Shown here: one piece after another, positions 1 through 6,069 of the stretch
How the letters are laid out: every line of letters begins with the position of its first letter
How positions within the stretch are numbered: the first letter of the stretch is position 1
Assembly (NCBI GenBank): GCA_021783175.1
Contig: JAJXUF010000179.1
Location: 1 to 6,069, forward strand
Direction: 5' to 3'
Source of the DNA: Pseudomonadota bacterium
Lineage (GTDB): Bacteria; Pseudomonadota; Gammaproteobacteria; Acidiferrobacterales; UBA6901
DNA length: 6,069 nucleotides
Program-made: the position numbers and the translations under genes
The notes under the pieces: model-generated
Databases searched by the model: none
The model's input: only the letters and a program-made list of their open reading frames with translations
What the model was told of the DNA's origin: nothing

Positions 1-1
1 G

Positions 2-115
2 CGCCTCAAGGCCCTGGAGCGCGAGAACAAGGAGCTGCGCCGAGCCAACGAGATCCTGAAGCTGGCAAGCGCGTTTTTCGCCCAGGCGGAGCTCGACCGC
101 CGACTCAAGTCCTGA
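2..115 (+). CDS. IS3-family transposase OrfA, C-terminal fragment
   Basis: The reading frame is open from the window edge to TGA at 113-115, giving 37 residues of the C-terminus; the N-terminal helix-turn-helix lies outside. The visible part is a charged, leucine-spaced helix ([20 protein letters not shown]) followed by [15 protein letters not shown], the usual leucine-zipper end of OrfA, used for oligomerisation and DNA binding. A run G-TTT-TTC at 73-79 lies in frame with orfA and would allow a -1 slip into the orfB frame, as IS3 elements do to make the OrfAB transposase. The family assignment is secure; the slip site is inferred. Confidence 0.88.
   Translation, partial: RLKALERENKELRRANEILKLASAFFAQAELDRRLKS
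73..79 (+). other. Candidate -1 frameshift slippery site (G TTT TTC)
   Basis: In the orfA frame the codons are GCG TTT TTC. A one-base backward slip re-reads GTT TTT, placing the ribosome in the orfB frame, which is open from here to 1026 without a stop. It lies 34 bases before the orfA stop. orfB has no conventional start upstream of 172, so fusion by frameshift is the natural way to express it. I did not test a downstream stimulatory structure. Confidence 0.5.
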
Positions 116-1026
116 ACGATTTCATCGACCGGCATCGCGACGCCTACGGGGTCGAGCCGATCTGCAAGGTCTTGCAGGTCGCCCCGTCGGGTTACCGGCG
201 CCATGCGGCGCGGGTACGCGATCCATCCAGGCGCTGCGCGCGGGCGCAACGCGACGACGCCCTGATACCCGAGATCGAACGCGTCTGGCAGGCCAATCTT
301 GAGGTCTACGGCGCGGACAAGGTCTGGCGGCAGATGAAACGCGAAGGCGCCGACGTCGCGCGCTGCACCGTCGAGCGCCTGATGAGCCGCTTGGGATTTC
401 GCGGCGCGGTGCGCGGCCGTGTCGTGCGCACGACGGTGCCGGACCCCAAACAGCCGTGTCCGCTGGATCGGGTGAATCGCCAGTTCAAGGCGGATCGTCC
501 GAACCAGCTGTGGGTCTCGGATTTCACCTACGTCTCGACCTGGCAGGGCTGGCTGTACGTCGCCTTCGTCATCGATGTCTTTGCCCGGCGCATCGTCGGC
601 TGGCGGGTCAGCCGAACGATGACGACGGACTTCGTGCTGGACGCGCTGGAGCAGGCGCTCTACGCCCGTCAGCCCGAACGCGACGGCAGTCTCGTCCATC
701 ACTCCGACCGGGGCTCGCAGTATGTCAGCATCCGCTACAGCGAACGTCTGGCCGAGGCGGGGGTCGAGCCGTCGGTCGGGAGCAAGGGCGACAGCTACGA
801 CAACGCGCTGGCCGAGACGATCAACGGGCTGTACAAGGCGGAGCTGATCCATCGGCGCGGCTCATGGAAGACGCGGGAAGCGGTCGAACTGGCGACGCTG
901 GAATGGGTGGCGTGGTTCAACCACATCCGGCTACTCGGACCCATCGGCTATATCCCGCCCGCCGAAGCTGAGGCAAACTACTATCGGCAACTCGCCGAAC
1001 AGGCCGAGTCAACGGCCTGTACTTAA
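112..1026 (+). CDS. IS3-family transposase OrfB (rve integrase catalytic domain)
   Basis: This is the catalytic half of the transposase, which cuts and joins the IS ends as OrfAB. The frame is open from the window edge and has no ATG, GTG or TTG before TTG at 172, although family-like sequence ([19 protein letters not shown]) starts around 112. I therefore place the domain start at CTG 112, which overlaps the orfA stop as CTGA; in practice expression is probably by -1 frameshift. Counting from TTG 172: an HTH_21-like region lies at about 30-78, the rve core at about 110-215, and the DDE triad is D117 (WVSDFTYV), D179 (HHSDRGSQY) and E215 ([10 protein letters not shown]), with 35 residues between the last two. 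The C-terminus [15 protein letters not shown] is standard. It ends at TAA 1024-1026, 34 bases before the IS end, and reads towards ptxD. Confidence 0.93.
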   Translation: MNDFIDRHRDAYGVEPICKVLQVAPSGYRRHAARVRDPSRRCARAQRDDALIPEIERVWQANLEVYGADKVWRQMKREGADVARCTVERLMSRLGFRGAVRGRVVRTTVPDPKQPCPLDRVNRQFKADRPNQLWVSDFTYVSTWQGWLYVAFVIDVFARRIVGWRVSRTMTTDFVLDALEQALYARQPERDGSLVHHSDRGSQYVSIRYSERLAEAGVEPSVGSKGDSYDNALAETINGLYKAELIHRRGSWKTREAVELATLEWVAWFNHIRLLGPIGYIPPAEAEANYYRQLAEQAESTACT

Positions 1027-1032
1027 ACCAAA

Positions 1033-1060
1033 TGGCCTCCACGAAACCCGGGGCGGTTCA
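1033..1060 (+). repeat. IS right terminal inverted repeat (IRR)
   Basis: Read inward from 1060 on the minus strand the sequence begins TGAACCGCCCCGGGTTTCG, the recognised terminus of this IS3-type group, with the TG...CA end usual for the family. The outer three bases (TGA) serve as the in-frame stop codon of ptxD. The partner repeat is outside the window. The junction with non-IS DNA is 1060/1061, and bases from 1061 (TCT or TCTC) should be one copy of any 3-4 bp target duplication. Confidence 0.85.
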
Positions 1061-2059
1061 TCTCCCCGCTCCAACATGGTTGACCGCTCCGCGTGGAATG
1101 CGCCCTTGCAACGCTTCGAGGATACTGAGGGCGGCTTCACGCTCGATTTCCATCCGTACCGATTTGACCGCCGAACCCAGGTGAGGCGTAAAGAATGTGG
1201 GTAAAGCAGGATCAAGCAATTCGTCAGGAATAGAATGCGGCCTGTCGGGACGCGCCCATTCCTCCATCTCGAAGACGTCTGCGGCGTAACCGCCCAGATG
1301 CCCCGTCCGAAGCGCATGCACCACGGCCCGCTCATCTACGATGGAGCCGCGACAGGCATTGACGAGGTACGCACCGGGCTTCATGCGGTCTAATGCCCGA
1401 GCATTTATGGTGTGGTGGGTATCTGACGACATCGGCAGCATGGGAATGATGAAATCGCTTGTCGCCAATAGCTGGTCCAGCGATGTTCTGCTCGCATTCC
1501 ATGCCCTTTCCGACTCTTGCGGCAAAGGCTGCGGATCCGTGTACTGAATTTGCATATCGAAGGCGGCCAGCCGCTTTGCGACCGCCCGCCCGACCGCTCC
1601 CGTCCCAATGATGCCGGCGGTTTTACCCGTCAAACCTGTGCCATAAAACCGCGGGGTCCAACCATTGAACTGGCGTGATCGAATGTAATTATCACCTTGC
1701 AGCATATTCCGTGTGATGCTCAGCAACAGGCCAATCGTTAGTTCAGCTGTGGGACTCGTAAGCAAATCAGGAACAATCGTAAACCAAATCCCATGGCGGG
1801 TACATGCCTCGACATCAAAGTTGTCATATCCTTTAAGCGCGGCGCCGATGACCTTCAGATTGGGGCACGCGGATAGAAAATCCGCATCTATGCTATCCGG
1901 CATAAACACCATCATCCCGTCCGCATCATTGGTGCGCAACAGTACCTCTTCCCGCGACATGGTTGAATCGGACTGATTGGAAATTACTTCAGCGGCGGTC
2001 TCAAGGAGGGCCAGCGTGTCAGGGTGGATTCGATGCGTTGTTACGATTCTTGGTTTCAT
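1058..2059 (-). CDS. ptxD: Phosphite dehydrogenase, NAD-dependent (D-2-hydroxyacid dehydrogenase family)
   Basis: Cytoplasmic enzyme oxidising phosphite to phosphate while reducing NAD+. It has 333 residues, against about 336 for P. stutzeri PtxD. Residues known to matter there are present: M53, K76 (ALKGYDN), W134, Y139, R237 (NACRGS), E266 (FEMEEW), H293 and R302 (shifted by one from H292 and R301). The Rossmann motif GTGAVG is at 152-157. D175 closes the cofactor strand where P. stutzeri has E175, favouring NAD over NADP. The start is ATG 2059, with AGAGG four bases upstream; a 23-residue extension to 2128 would overlap htxD and is rejected. It follows htxD by 19 bases, so it is the last gene of the operon. 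The stop TGA (1060-1058) is supplied by the IS end, so the native last residues may be altered. The sequence is clearly diverged from the WM88 enzyme. Related 2-hydroxyacid dehydrogenases are the alternative, but residues and neighbours argue for PtxD. Confidence 0.95.
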   Translation of the reverse strand: MKPRIVTTHRIHPDTLALLETAAEVISNQSDSTMSREEVLLRTNDADGMMVFMPDSIDADFLSACPNLKVIGAALKGYDNFDVEACTRHGIWFTIVPDLLTSPTAELTIGLLLSITRNMLQGDNYIRSRQFNGWTPRFYGTGLTGKTAGIIGTGAVGRAVAKRLAAFDMQIQYTDPQPLPQESERAWNASRTSLDQLLATSDFIIPMLPMSSDTHHTINARALDRMKPGAYLVNACRGSIVDERAVVHALRTGHLGGYAADVFEMEEWARPDRPHSIPDELLDPALPTFFTPHLGSAVKSVRMEIEREAALSILEALQGRIPRGAVNHVGAGR

Positions 2060-2078
2060 GGGACCTCTGAGGAACGAA

Positions 2079-2879
2079 CTACGCGACATGCCGCTGCAAC
2101 GGCTCGTCTCTGTCGCTGTGTACGGCACGCTGCTGATAAATGGATCGTATCTTTTGCATCATGCCTTGATCATTCGGTTGGTTAGCCATATTCAAACTGA
2201 TTCGCCCATCCCGCAATCCCACGACTCGATCAGACACTTCAAGTGCCAGGTCTACCTGGTGCAGGCTGCACAGGACCGCGACATTAAGATCTGTAGCCGC
2301 GGCTTTCAGCGTTTGCAGAACCGAGCGCGCCGTCAGCGGATCGAGGCTGGAGACGGGTTCGTCCGCAATAATAATCTTGGGCTTCTGCGCCAAGGCTCGC
2401 GCTATCGCAATACGCTGTTGCTGACCGCCTGACAGCAGTTGCGTAGGCGTGTTTGCATAATCGAGCATGCCGACCCGGTCCAGACATTCGAACGCGAGCA
2501 CTTTGTCAGCCCGGCTGAAGCTTTTCAATGTGACGCGCCAAATGGGCATCTCTGCCAGACGCGCACCCAATACATTCTCGAGTGCTGAGAACCTTTTCAC
2601 CAGGTGCAGTTGTTGGAACACGAACCCGATCTGGCCACGTACTGCCCGCAGACGCGCCGGAGACAGTTCATGTATGGATTCTCCGAGCGCCACGATAGAA
2701 CCGGAGTCAATCGGCTCAAGGCCAGTGAGACATCGGAAAAGCGTCGACTTCCCTGCCCCGCTTGTGCCGAGCAAGGCAACCATTGAGCCGTGACGTACTT
2801 CGAAGTCAATCGATTCCAGGACAACTTTATTGCCGTATGACTTACCGACATTCTTTAACTGCAACGCTACATCTTTCAT
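2079..2879 (-). CDS. htxD: ABC transporter ATP-binding protein for hypophosphite/phosphite uptake (PhnC-like)
   Basis: The 266-residue ATPase powers import through HtxC at the inner face of the membrane. All expected motifs are intact: Walker [10 protein letters not shown] at 38-46, Q-loop FVFQQ around 86-90, signature LSGGQQQR at 149-156, Walker B IIIADEP at 169-175 with E174, D-loop SSLD at 177-180 and switch histidine H207. Overall it resembles PhnC, the ATPase of phosphonate importers; the htxA and ptxD neighbours point to reduced inorganic phosphorus instead. The start is ATG 2879, preceded by GGAAGGG nine bases upstream. A TTG at 2912, right after the htxC stop, would add 11 residues but has no comparable site. 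The stop is TAG at 2081-2079. The gap to htxC is 33 bases. The name follows the order I recall for A. faecalis and P. stutzeri. Confidence 0.92.
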   Translation of the reverse strand: MKDVALQLKNVGKSYGNKVVLESIDFEVRHGSMVALLGTSGAGKSTLFRCLTGLEPIDSGSIVALGESIHELSPARLRAVRGQIGFVFQQLHLVKRFSALENVLGARLAEMPIWRVTLKSFSRADKVLAFECLDRVGMLDYANTPTQLLSGGQQQRIAIARALAQKPKIIIADEPVSSLDPLTARSVLQTLKAAATDLNVAVLCSLHQVDLALEVSDRVVGLRDGRISLNMANQPNDQGMMQKIRSIYQQRAVHSDRDEPLQRHVA

Positions 2880-2912
2880 TGCGAACCGCCCTTCCAGTAA
2901 TACGTGAAGCAA

Positions 2913-3761
2913 TCAGTTATTCGCAGGGAGAGTTTCGAATCCCTCGCGTTTTGTGTCCAATATCAAGTACCTGAGCCGGTCACTGATGAAATCGATTGCC
3001 GACACCATCAGCAATATAACCGCCAGTACCGTAATCATCTTGTTGAATTCCAACAAGTCCACAGTATCTTTCAGGGTCTGCCCAATTCCACCTGCGCCTA
3101 CGATGCCCAGTACTGTGGACGTTCTGACACTGAATTCCCAAATGTATAGAACGCTCGCGATCAGGTGCGGCATAACATCCGGGATCAGACCGTAGCGGAT
3201 AATCTTTGCCCTGCTGGCACCGGTCAAGGCGAGCGCATCCAATGGCCCTTGGTCAACGGGCTCGATGGCTTCAGCAAACATTTTGCCGATTGCCCCTACC
3301 ATGTGGAAAGTAATGGCCAGTACGCCGGAGAACGGACCGAAGCCCACTGCTGCTACAAATACAAGTGCATAGACAAATGTCTCCGTGCCGCGGCTGGCGT
3401 TCAGGATGGCGCGGGATACCCGATAGGTCCACTTGTTCGGACAGGTATTACGCGCAGCCATGAGTGCCAGCGGAAATGCCATGATTGTGGCGAATATCGT
3501 GCCAATCGTCGCCATGGCGAGCGTCTCGCCAGCCCCTTTTAGAATGACGTCCAGGTCGCTCAGGTCGGGTGGAAACATCTGCACGACGAATGACCATAGT
3601 CTCGGTAAACCGGCGCCTAGCTTCTGGAATTCTATCTGACACACGTACCAGGCCACTGCCAGCAAACTGAGTACTACGACCGACGTTGCAAAATGCCGCT
3701 TTCTCCTGGCTACGTCCCTCTTGACATTAGCCAGCATGACTTCTTCGATTCGCTGATTCAT
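2913..3761 (-). CDS. htxC: ABC transporter permease for hypophosphite/phosphite uptake (PhnE-like)
   Basis: Inner-membrane channel subunit of 282 residues. Hydrophobic, probably membrane-spanning stretches lie near residues 24-42, 80-103, 128-165 (likely two helices), 198-222 and 242-260. The coupling (EAA-type) loop reads ALTGASRAKIIRYGLIPDV at about 177-195, followed by the PhnE-like VLGIVGAGGIGQTL at 217-230; this loop docks with the ATPase. It is the only permease in the window, so the channel is probably a homodimer. The start is ATG 3761, with AGAGGAT whose GAGG core ends eight bases upstream; a 35-residue extension to 3866 would run through a stem-loop and has no family character. The stop is TGA at 2915-2913. 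It follows htxB after an unusually long 123-base gap. Confidence 0.92.
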   Translation of the reverse strand: MNQRIEEVMLANVKRDVARRKRHFATSVVVLSLLAVAWYVCQIEFQKLGAGLPRLWSFVVQMFPPDLSDLDVILKGAGETLAMATIGTIFATIMAFPLALMAARNTCPNKWTYRVSRAILNASRGTETFVYALVFVAAVGFGPFSGVLAITFHMVGAIGKMFAEAIEPVDQGPLDALALTGASRAKIIRYGLIPDVMPHLIASVLYIWEFSVRTSTVLGIVGAGGIGQTLKDTVDLLEFNKMITVLAVILLMVSAIDFISDRLRYLILDTKREGFETLPANN

Positions 3762-3806
3762 TGGTTCATCCTCTGTGGTATCGCGATGCGCGCCCGTATG
3801 TTCGTG

Positions 3807-3855
3807 CAGCGGAGACAAGGAGCTGGCGTGCGTCAGTCCACCTTGTCGTCCGCTG
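3807..3855 (-). repeat. Stem-loop between htxB and htxC
   Basis: Plus-strand arms CAGCGGAGACAAGG (3807-3820) and CCTTGTCGTCCGCTG (3841-3855) are inverted repeats that pair fully except for one bulged base. The 20-base interior contains CTGGCG and CGTCAG, which could extend the structure. In the minus-strand transcript no run of U follows, so it is not an ordinary terminator. It occupies most of the only long gap in the operon, right after the binding-protein gene. In other ABC operons, such as malE-malF, such structures stabilise the upstream message and lower permease expression; that role here is inferred. Confidence 0.75.
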
Positions 3856-3884
3856 CCCTCATCCAAGAACGGACCCCTCGTGCT

Positions 3885-4796
<912 letters not shown>

Positions 4797-4805
4797 TTAA
4801 AGACT

Positions 4806-5666
4806 TCAGTAGTACTTTTGAGTCAAAGCTCGTTGACTTTCAAAGATGCGATCACCGTACATCGACAACGGATACGGGACAGTCAAAGGGAGTTCCACCA
4901 TGCGCGGGAATACGGTGGATCGGCCAGAGACCATGAGGCTTTCATAATCCCCATAGTTGCCACAGCCCAGAAGTGGCCAGGCATCAGCCGCGGCATAGCC
5001 GATGAGCAGAAAACGCCGCCTGATCGTTGAGTGGTTTGGGCCTGAACCATGAAGGGTCCGGACGTGATGCAACGTGACAGTTCCTACGGGTCCCGTCAGT
5101 AACTCCCCTTCTGTCGGGTCGAGCGCTTCGTCCCAGTTGGAGCGAGAGATCGCGTGGCAAAACTCGCCCGTCTCGACGTTCCGGTGGTCGTACACTTTTC
5201 CTTTGTGGGAGCCTGGCAAGCATGCCATCGCGCCATTTTTCTCACTTGTCTCGTCGAGGAAAATTCCGAGAGTAAGAAAATCATCGTTTGTGTGGGGATA
5301 GAATGCCCAGTCCTGATGCCACTGGACTGGCGCGCCTGATGGCGGCTTGAAGTTGATTTTGCTATTGTGCAAACGGATGTTTTCGCCCAGGAAATGCCGA
5401 AGCAAATCGACGATTTTTTCCGACCTGACCAAAGAATCTATTGCATCGAAATAAAGGTGAGGATTCTCGACGCGACGCAGTAGCTTCGTCGTCTCGCCAT
5501 TCTTCTTTTCGAACTGGTAAGTCTCATTGTCCGAAGCTACGCCAATAGCTCCCAATTCAATTTGCTTGACGTCTTCAAGAATCTTCGCTACTTCCTCCGC
5601 GGAGAAAAAGCTTTCAATCTTCGTATATCCCTTGTCGAGATATTCGCGTTGCTGCTCTGCAAACAT
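4806..5666 (-). CDS. htxA: Hypophosphite dioxygenase, 2-oxoglutarate/Fe(II)-dependent (PhyH family)
   Basis: Cytoplasmic enzyme converting hypophosphite to phosphite, using oxygen and 2-oxoglutarate and releasing succinate and CO2. The 286-residue protein shows the PhyH metal triad: H117 and D119 in VQWHQDW, and distal H206 in LHGSGPNHS. R217 lies eleven residues after H206, the spacing of the 2-oxoglutarate-binding arginine in phytanoyl-CoA hydroxylase. NSKINFKPPSG (101-111) and CLPGSHKGK (149-157) are also family-typical. The start is ATG 5666, with TTGGAG seven bases upstream; a TTG 14 codons earlier (5708) lacks a better site. It is the first gene of the operon, behind a Pho box promoter. 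Sequence and context match htxA of P. stutzeri and A. faecalis as I remember them. Other PhyH enzymes act on organic substrates, but none is normally coupled to ptxD. Confidence 0.95.
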   Translation of the reverse strand: MFAEQQREYLDKGYTKIESFFSAEEVAKILEDVKQIELGAIGVASDNETYQFEKKNGETTKLLRRVENPHLYFDAIDSLVRSEKIVDLLRHFLGENIRLHNSKINFKPPSGAPVQWHQDWAFYPHTNDDFLTLGIFLDETSEKNGAMACLPGSHKGKVYDHRNVETGEFCHAISRSNWDEALDPTEGELLTGPVGTVTLHHVRTLHGSGPNHSTIRRRFLLIGYAAADAWPLLGCGNYGDYESLMVSGRSTVFPRMVELPLTVPYPLSMYGDRIFESQRALTQKYY

Positions 5667-5761
5667 GGTGATGCTCCAAGGTCTTCCAACGAATAATCGG
5701 GAGGGCAAACTGCGGCTCCTTCCGGCATGCTGATTCGATCATGTAATCAATAAGTAACTTT

Positions 5762-5795
5762 GATCTACAGATCGATCATGAAAGGATGGTAGATC
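5762..5795. repeat. Inverted repeat over the predicted htxA start region
   Basis: GATCTAC (5762-5768) and GTAGATC (5789-5795) are perfect 7-base inverted arms 20 bases apart, with GATCGATC inside. The right arm overlaps the predicted -10 and the left lies in the leader. It could be an operator for a dimeric regulator, or chance; no regulator is visible. Confidence 0.4.
5786..5791 (-). promoter_or_regulatory. Predicted -10 element of the htxA operon promoter
   Basis: TACCAT on the minus strand matches TATAAT at four of six positions and lies exactly 10 bases after the Pho box, the spacing seen in E. coli phoA, where the Pho box replaces the -35. This would start transcription near 5779 and give a leader of roughly 110 bases. 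It is weak by sequence alone; the support is its position. Confidence 0.5.
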
Positions 5796-5801
5796 GTCGG
5801 T

Positions 5802-5819
5802 ATGACATAGGCATGACAG
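5802..5819 (-). promoter_or_regulatory. Pho box (PhoB binding site) upstream of htxA
   Basis: On the minus strand the site reads CTGTCAT-GCCT-ATGTCAT: two direct 7-base repeats with a 4-base spacer, the layout of the PhoB box. The first repeat matches CTGTCAT exactly and the second in six of seven positions. The site points at htxA, 135 bases from its ATG. This predicts induction under phosphate limitation by PhoBR. The spacer is richer in G+C than the classic one. Confidence 0.8.
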
Positions 5820-5876
5820 CGGGACGCGGAATGCAACACAGAAGGATGGTCGCAGCGCCTGGCAACCCGAGTTCGA

Positions 5877-5906
5877 CACCAAAATGCCGATTTCGCATTT
5901 TTGGTG
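5877..5906. repeat. Inverted repeat upstream of the Pho box
   Basis: CACCAAAATG (5877-5886) pairs with CATTTTTGGTG (5896-5906) apart from one extra T. Further in, CGA (5888-5890) pairs with TCG (5893-5895), leaving a single bulged C at 5887 and almost no loop. It lies about 58 bases upstream of the Pho box. Neither strand shows a T run after the stem, so it does not look like a terminator. It may be an operator or a cruciform-prone site. Confidence 0.5.
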
Positions 5907-6069
5907 AAGCCGCTTCCATGTGAGTCAACGACTTATGCACATTTTTGCGGAAGTTTTGTAGTGGCAACTGCATGAATGCTTTGTAGTGGGGGTCTCCTCG
6001 TTTTCAGTGCAATAAGTGACGGTACGCAAAGCTAGCACTGGCGCGGGGGTGGTCTGGGTAGACCGTTGA

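Larger units (their letters stand above)
1..1060 (+). mobile_element. IS3-family insertion sequence, 3' part (left end outside window)
   Basis: The stretch carries the end of orfA, nearly all of orfB in the -1 frame, and a terminal inverted repeat ending in CA at 1060. The order, the DD(35)E integrase core and the terminus TGAACCGCCCCGGG (read from 1060 inward on the minus strand) are typical of the IS3 family, and I think of its IS51-like members. The left end lies before the window, so neither the left repeat nor the target-site duplication can be read. Both transposase frames are open with no visible lesion in the part present. By eye it is much richer in G+C than the neighbouring operon, which fits separate arrival. 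It sits directly against the 3' end of ptxD. Confidence 0.93.
5667..6069. other. Non-coding upstream region of the operon
   Basis: I find no convincing gene in these 403 bases on either strand. The part nearest htxA is the predicted leader with the ribosome site TTGGAG at 5674-5679, then the -10 and Pho box. Beyond 5820 are the inverted repeat at 5877-5906, a direct repeat TTTGTAGTGG at 5955-5964 and 5980-5989, CAGTGC/GCACTG inverted arms at 6005-6010 and 6035-6040, and a small hairpin GGTCT/AGACC at 6051-6064. A short minus-strand frame at 5776-5973 overlaps the promoter and has no recognisable family features. Confidence 0.7.

Noticed and set aside
456..971. 171-codon plus-strand frame inside the transposase
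   Set aside because: It is a shifted shadow of orfB, rich in Arg, Gly and Ala as expected from a G+C-rich gene; orfB has the DDE motif.
1058..2059. Phosphoglycerate or glyoxylate reductase
   Set aside because: PtxD-specific residues (M53, K76, W134, Y139) and the operon context favour phosphite dehydrogenase.
2060..2128. Extended ptxD start overlapping htxD
   Set aside because: [10 protein letters not shown] at 2059 aligns with the known PtxD N-terminus and has its own AGAGG; the extension has no homology.
3762..3866. Extended htxC start
   Set aside because: The extra 35 residues come from the stem-loop region; ATG 3761 has a good ribosome site and a PhnE-like N-terminus.
5877..5906. Rho-independent terminator
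   Set aside because: The stem is A+T-rich at its base and no T run follows on either strand.
5776..5973. Minus-strand frame of 65 codons upstream of htxA
   Set aside because: It runs across the predicted Pho box and inverted repeat and has no recognisable domain or family resemblance.

Overview
The window is a compact reduced-phosphorus oxidation locus with an IS3-family insertion sequence at its downstream end. Five genes on the minus strand read as one operon, starting near 5666 and ending at 1058: htxA (2-oxoglutarate-dependent hypophosphite dioxygenase), htxB (periplasmic binding protein), htxC (permease), htxD (ATPase) and ptxD (NAD-dependent phosphite dehydrogenase). Together they would import hypophosphite and/or phosphite, oxidise hypophosphite to phosphite (HtxA) and phosphite to phosphate (PtxD), so the cell could live on reduced phosphorus as its phosphorus source.

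The order htxABCD-ptxD is the arrangement I recall being described for Alcaligenes faecalis WM2072, where htxABCD is nearly identical to Pseudomonas stutzeri WM88 but ptxD belongs to a separate lineage. The likely host is a proteobacterium, perhaps a betaproteobacterium. The sequence alone does not fix the species, and the cluster is known to move between hosts.

Layout: 1-1060 is the 3' part of an IS3-family element (end of orfA, nearly all of orfB, right terminal repeat), on the plus strand and visibly richer in G+C than the rest. 1058-2059 is ptxD, whose TGA stop is the first three bases of the IS end. 2079-2879 is htxD, 2913-3761 htxC, 3885-4781 htxB and 4806-5666 htxA. Intergenic gaps are 19-33 bases except for 123 bases between htxB and htxC, which holds a strong stem-loop. 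5667-6069 has no convincing gene. It holds a good Pho box with a correctly spaced -10, pointing at htxA, which suggests control by PhoB under phosphate starvation, plus several inverted and direct repeats.

The cluster type is known rather than new. The points most worth a second look are the exact fusion of the ptxD end to the IS terminus, the Pho box promoter, the htxB-htxC stem-loop, the apparent mosaic origin of the operon, and the absence in the window of any regulator (ptxE) or second permease (htxE).
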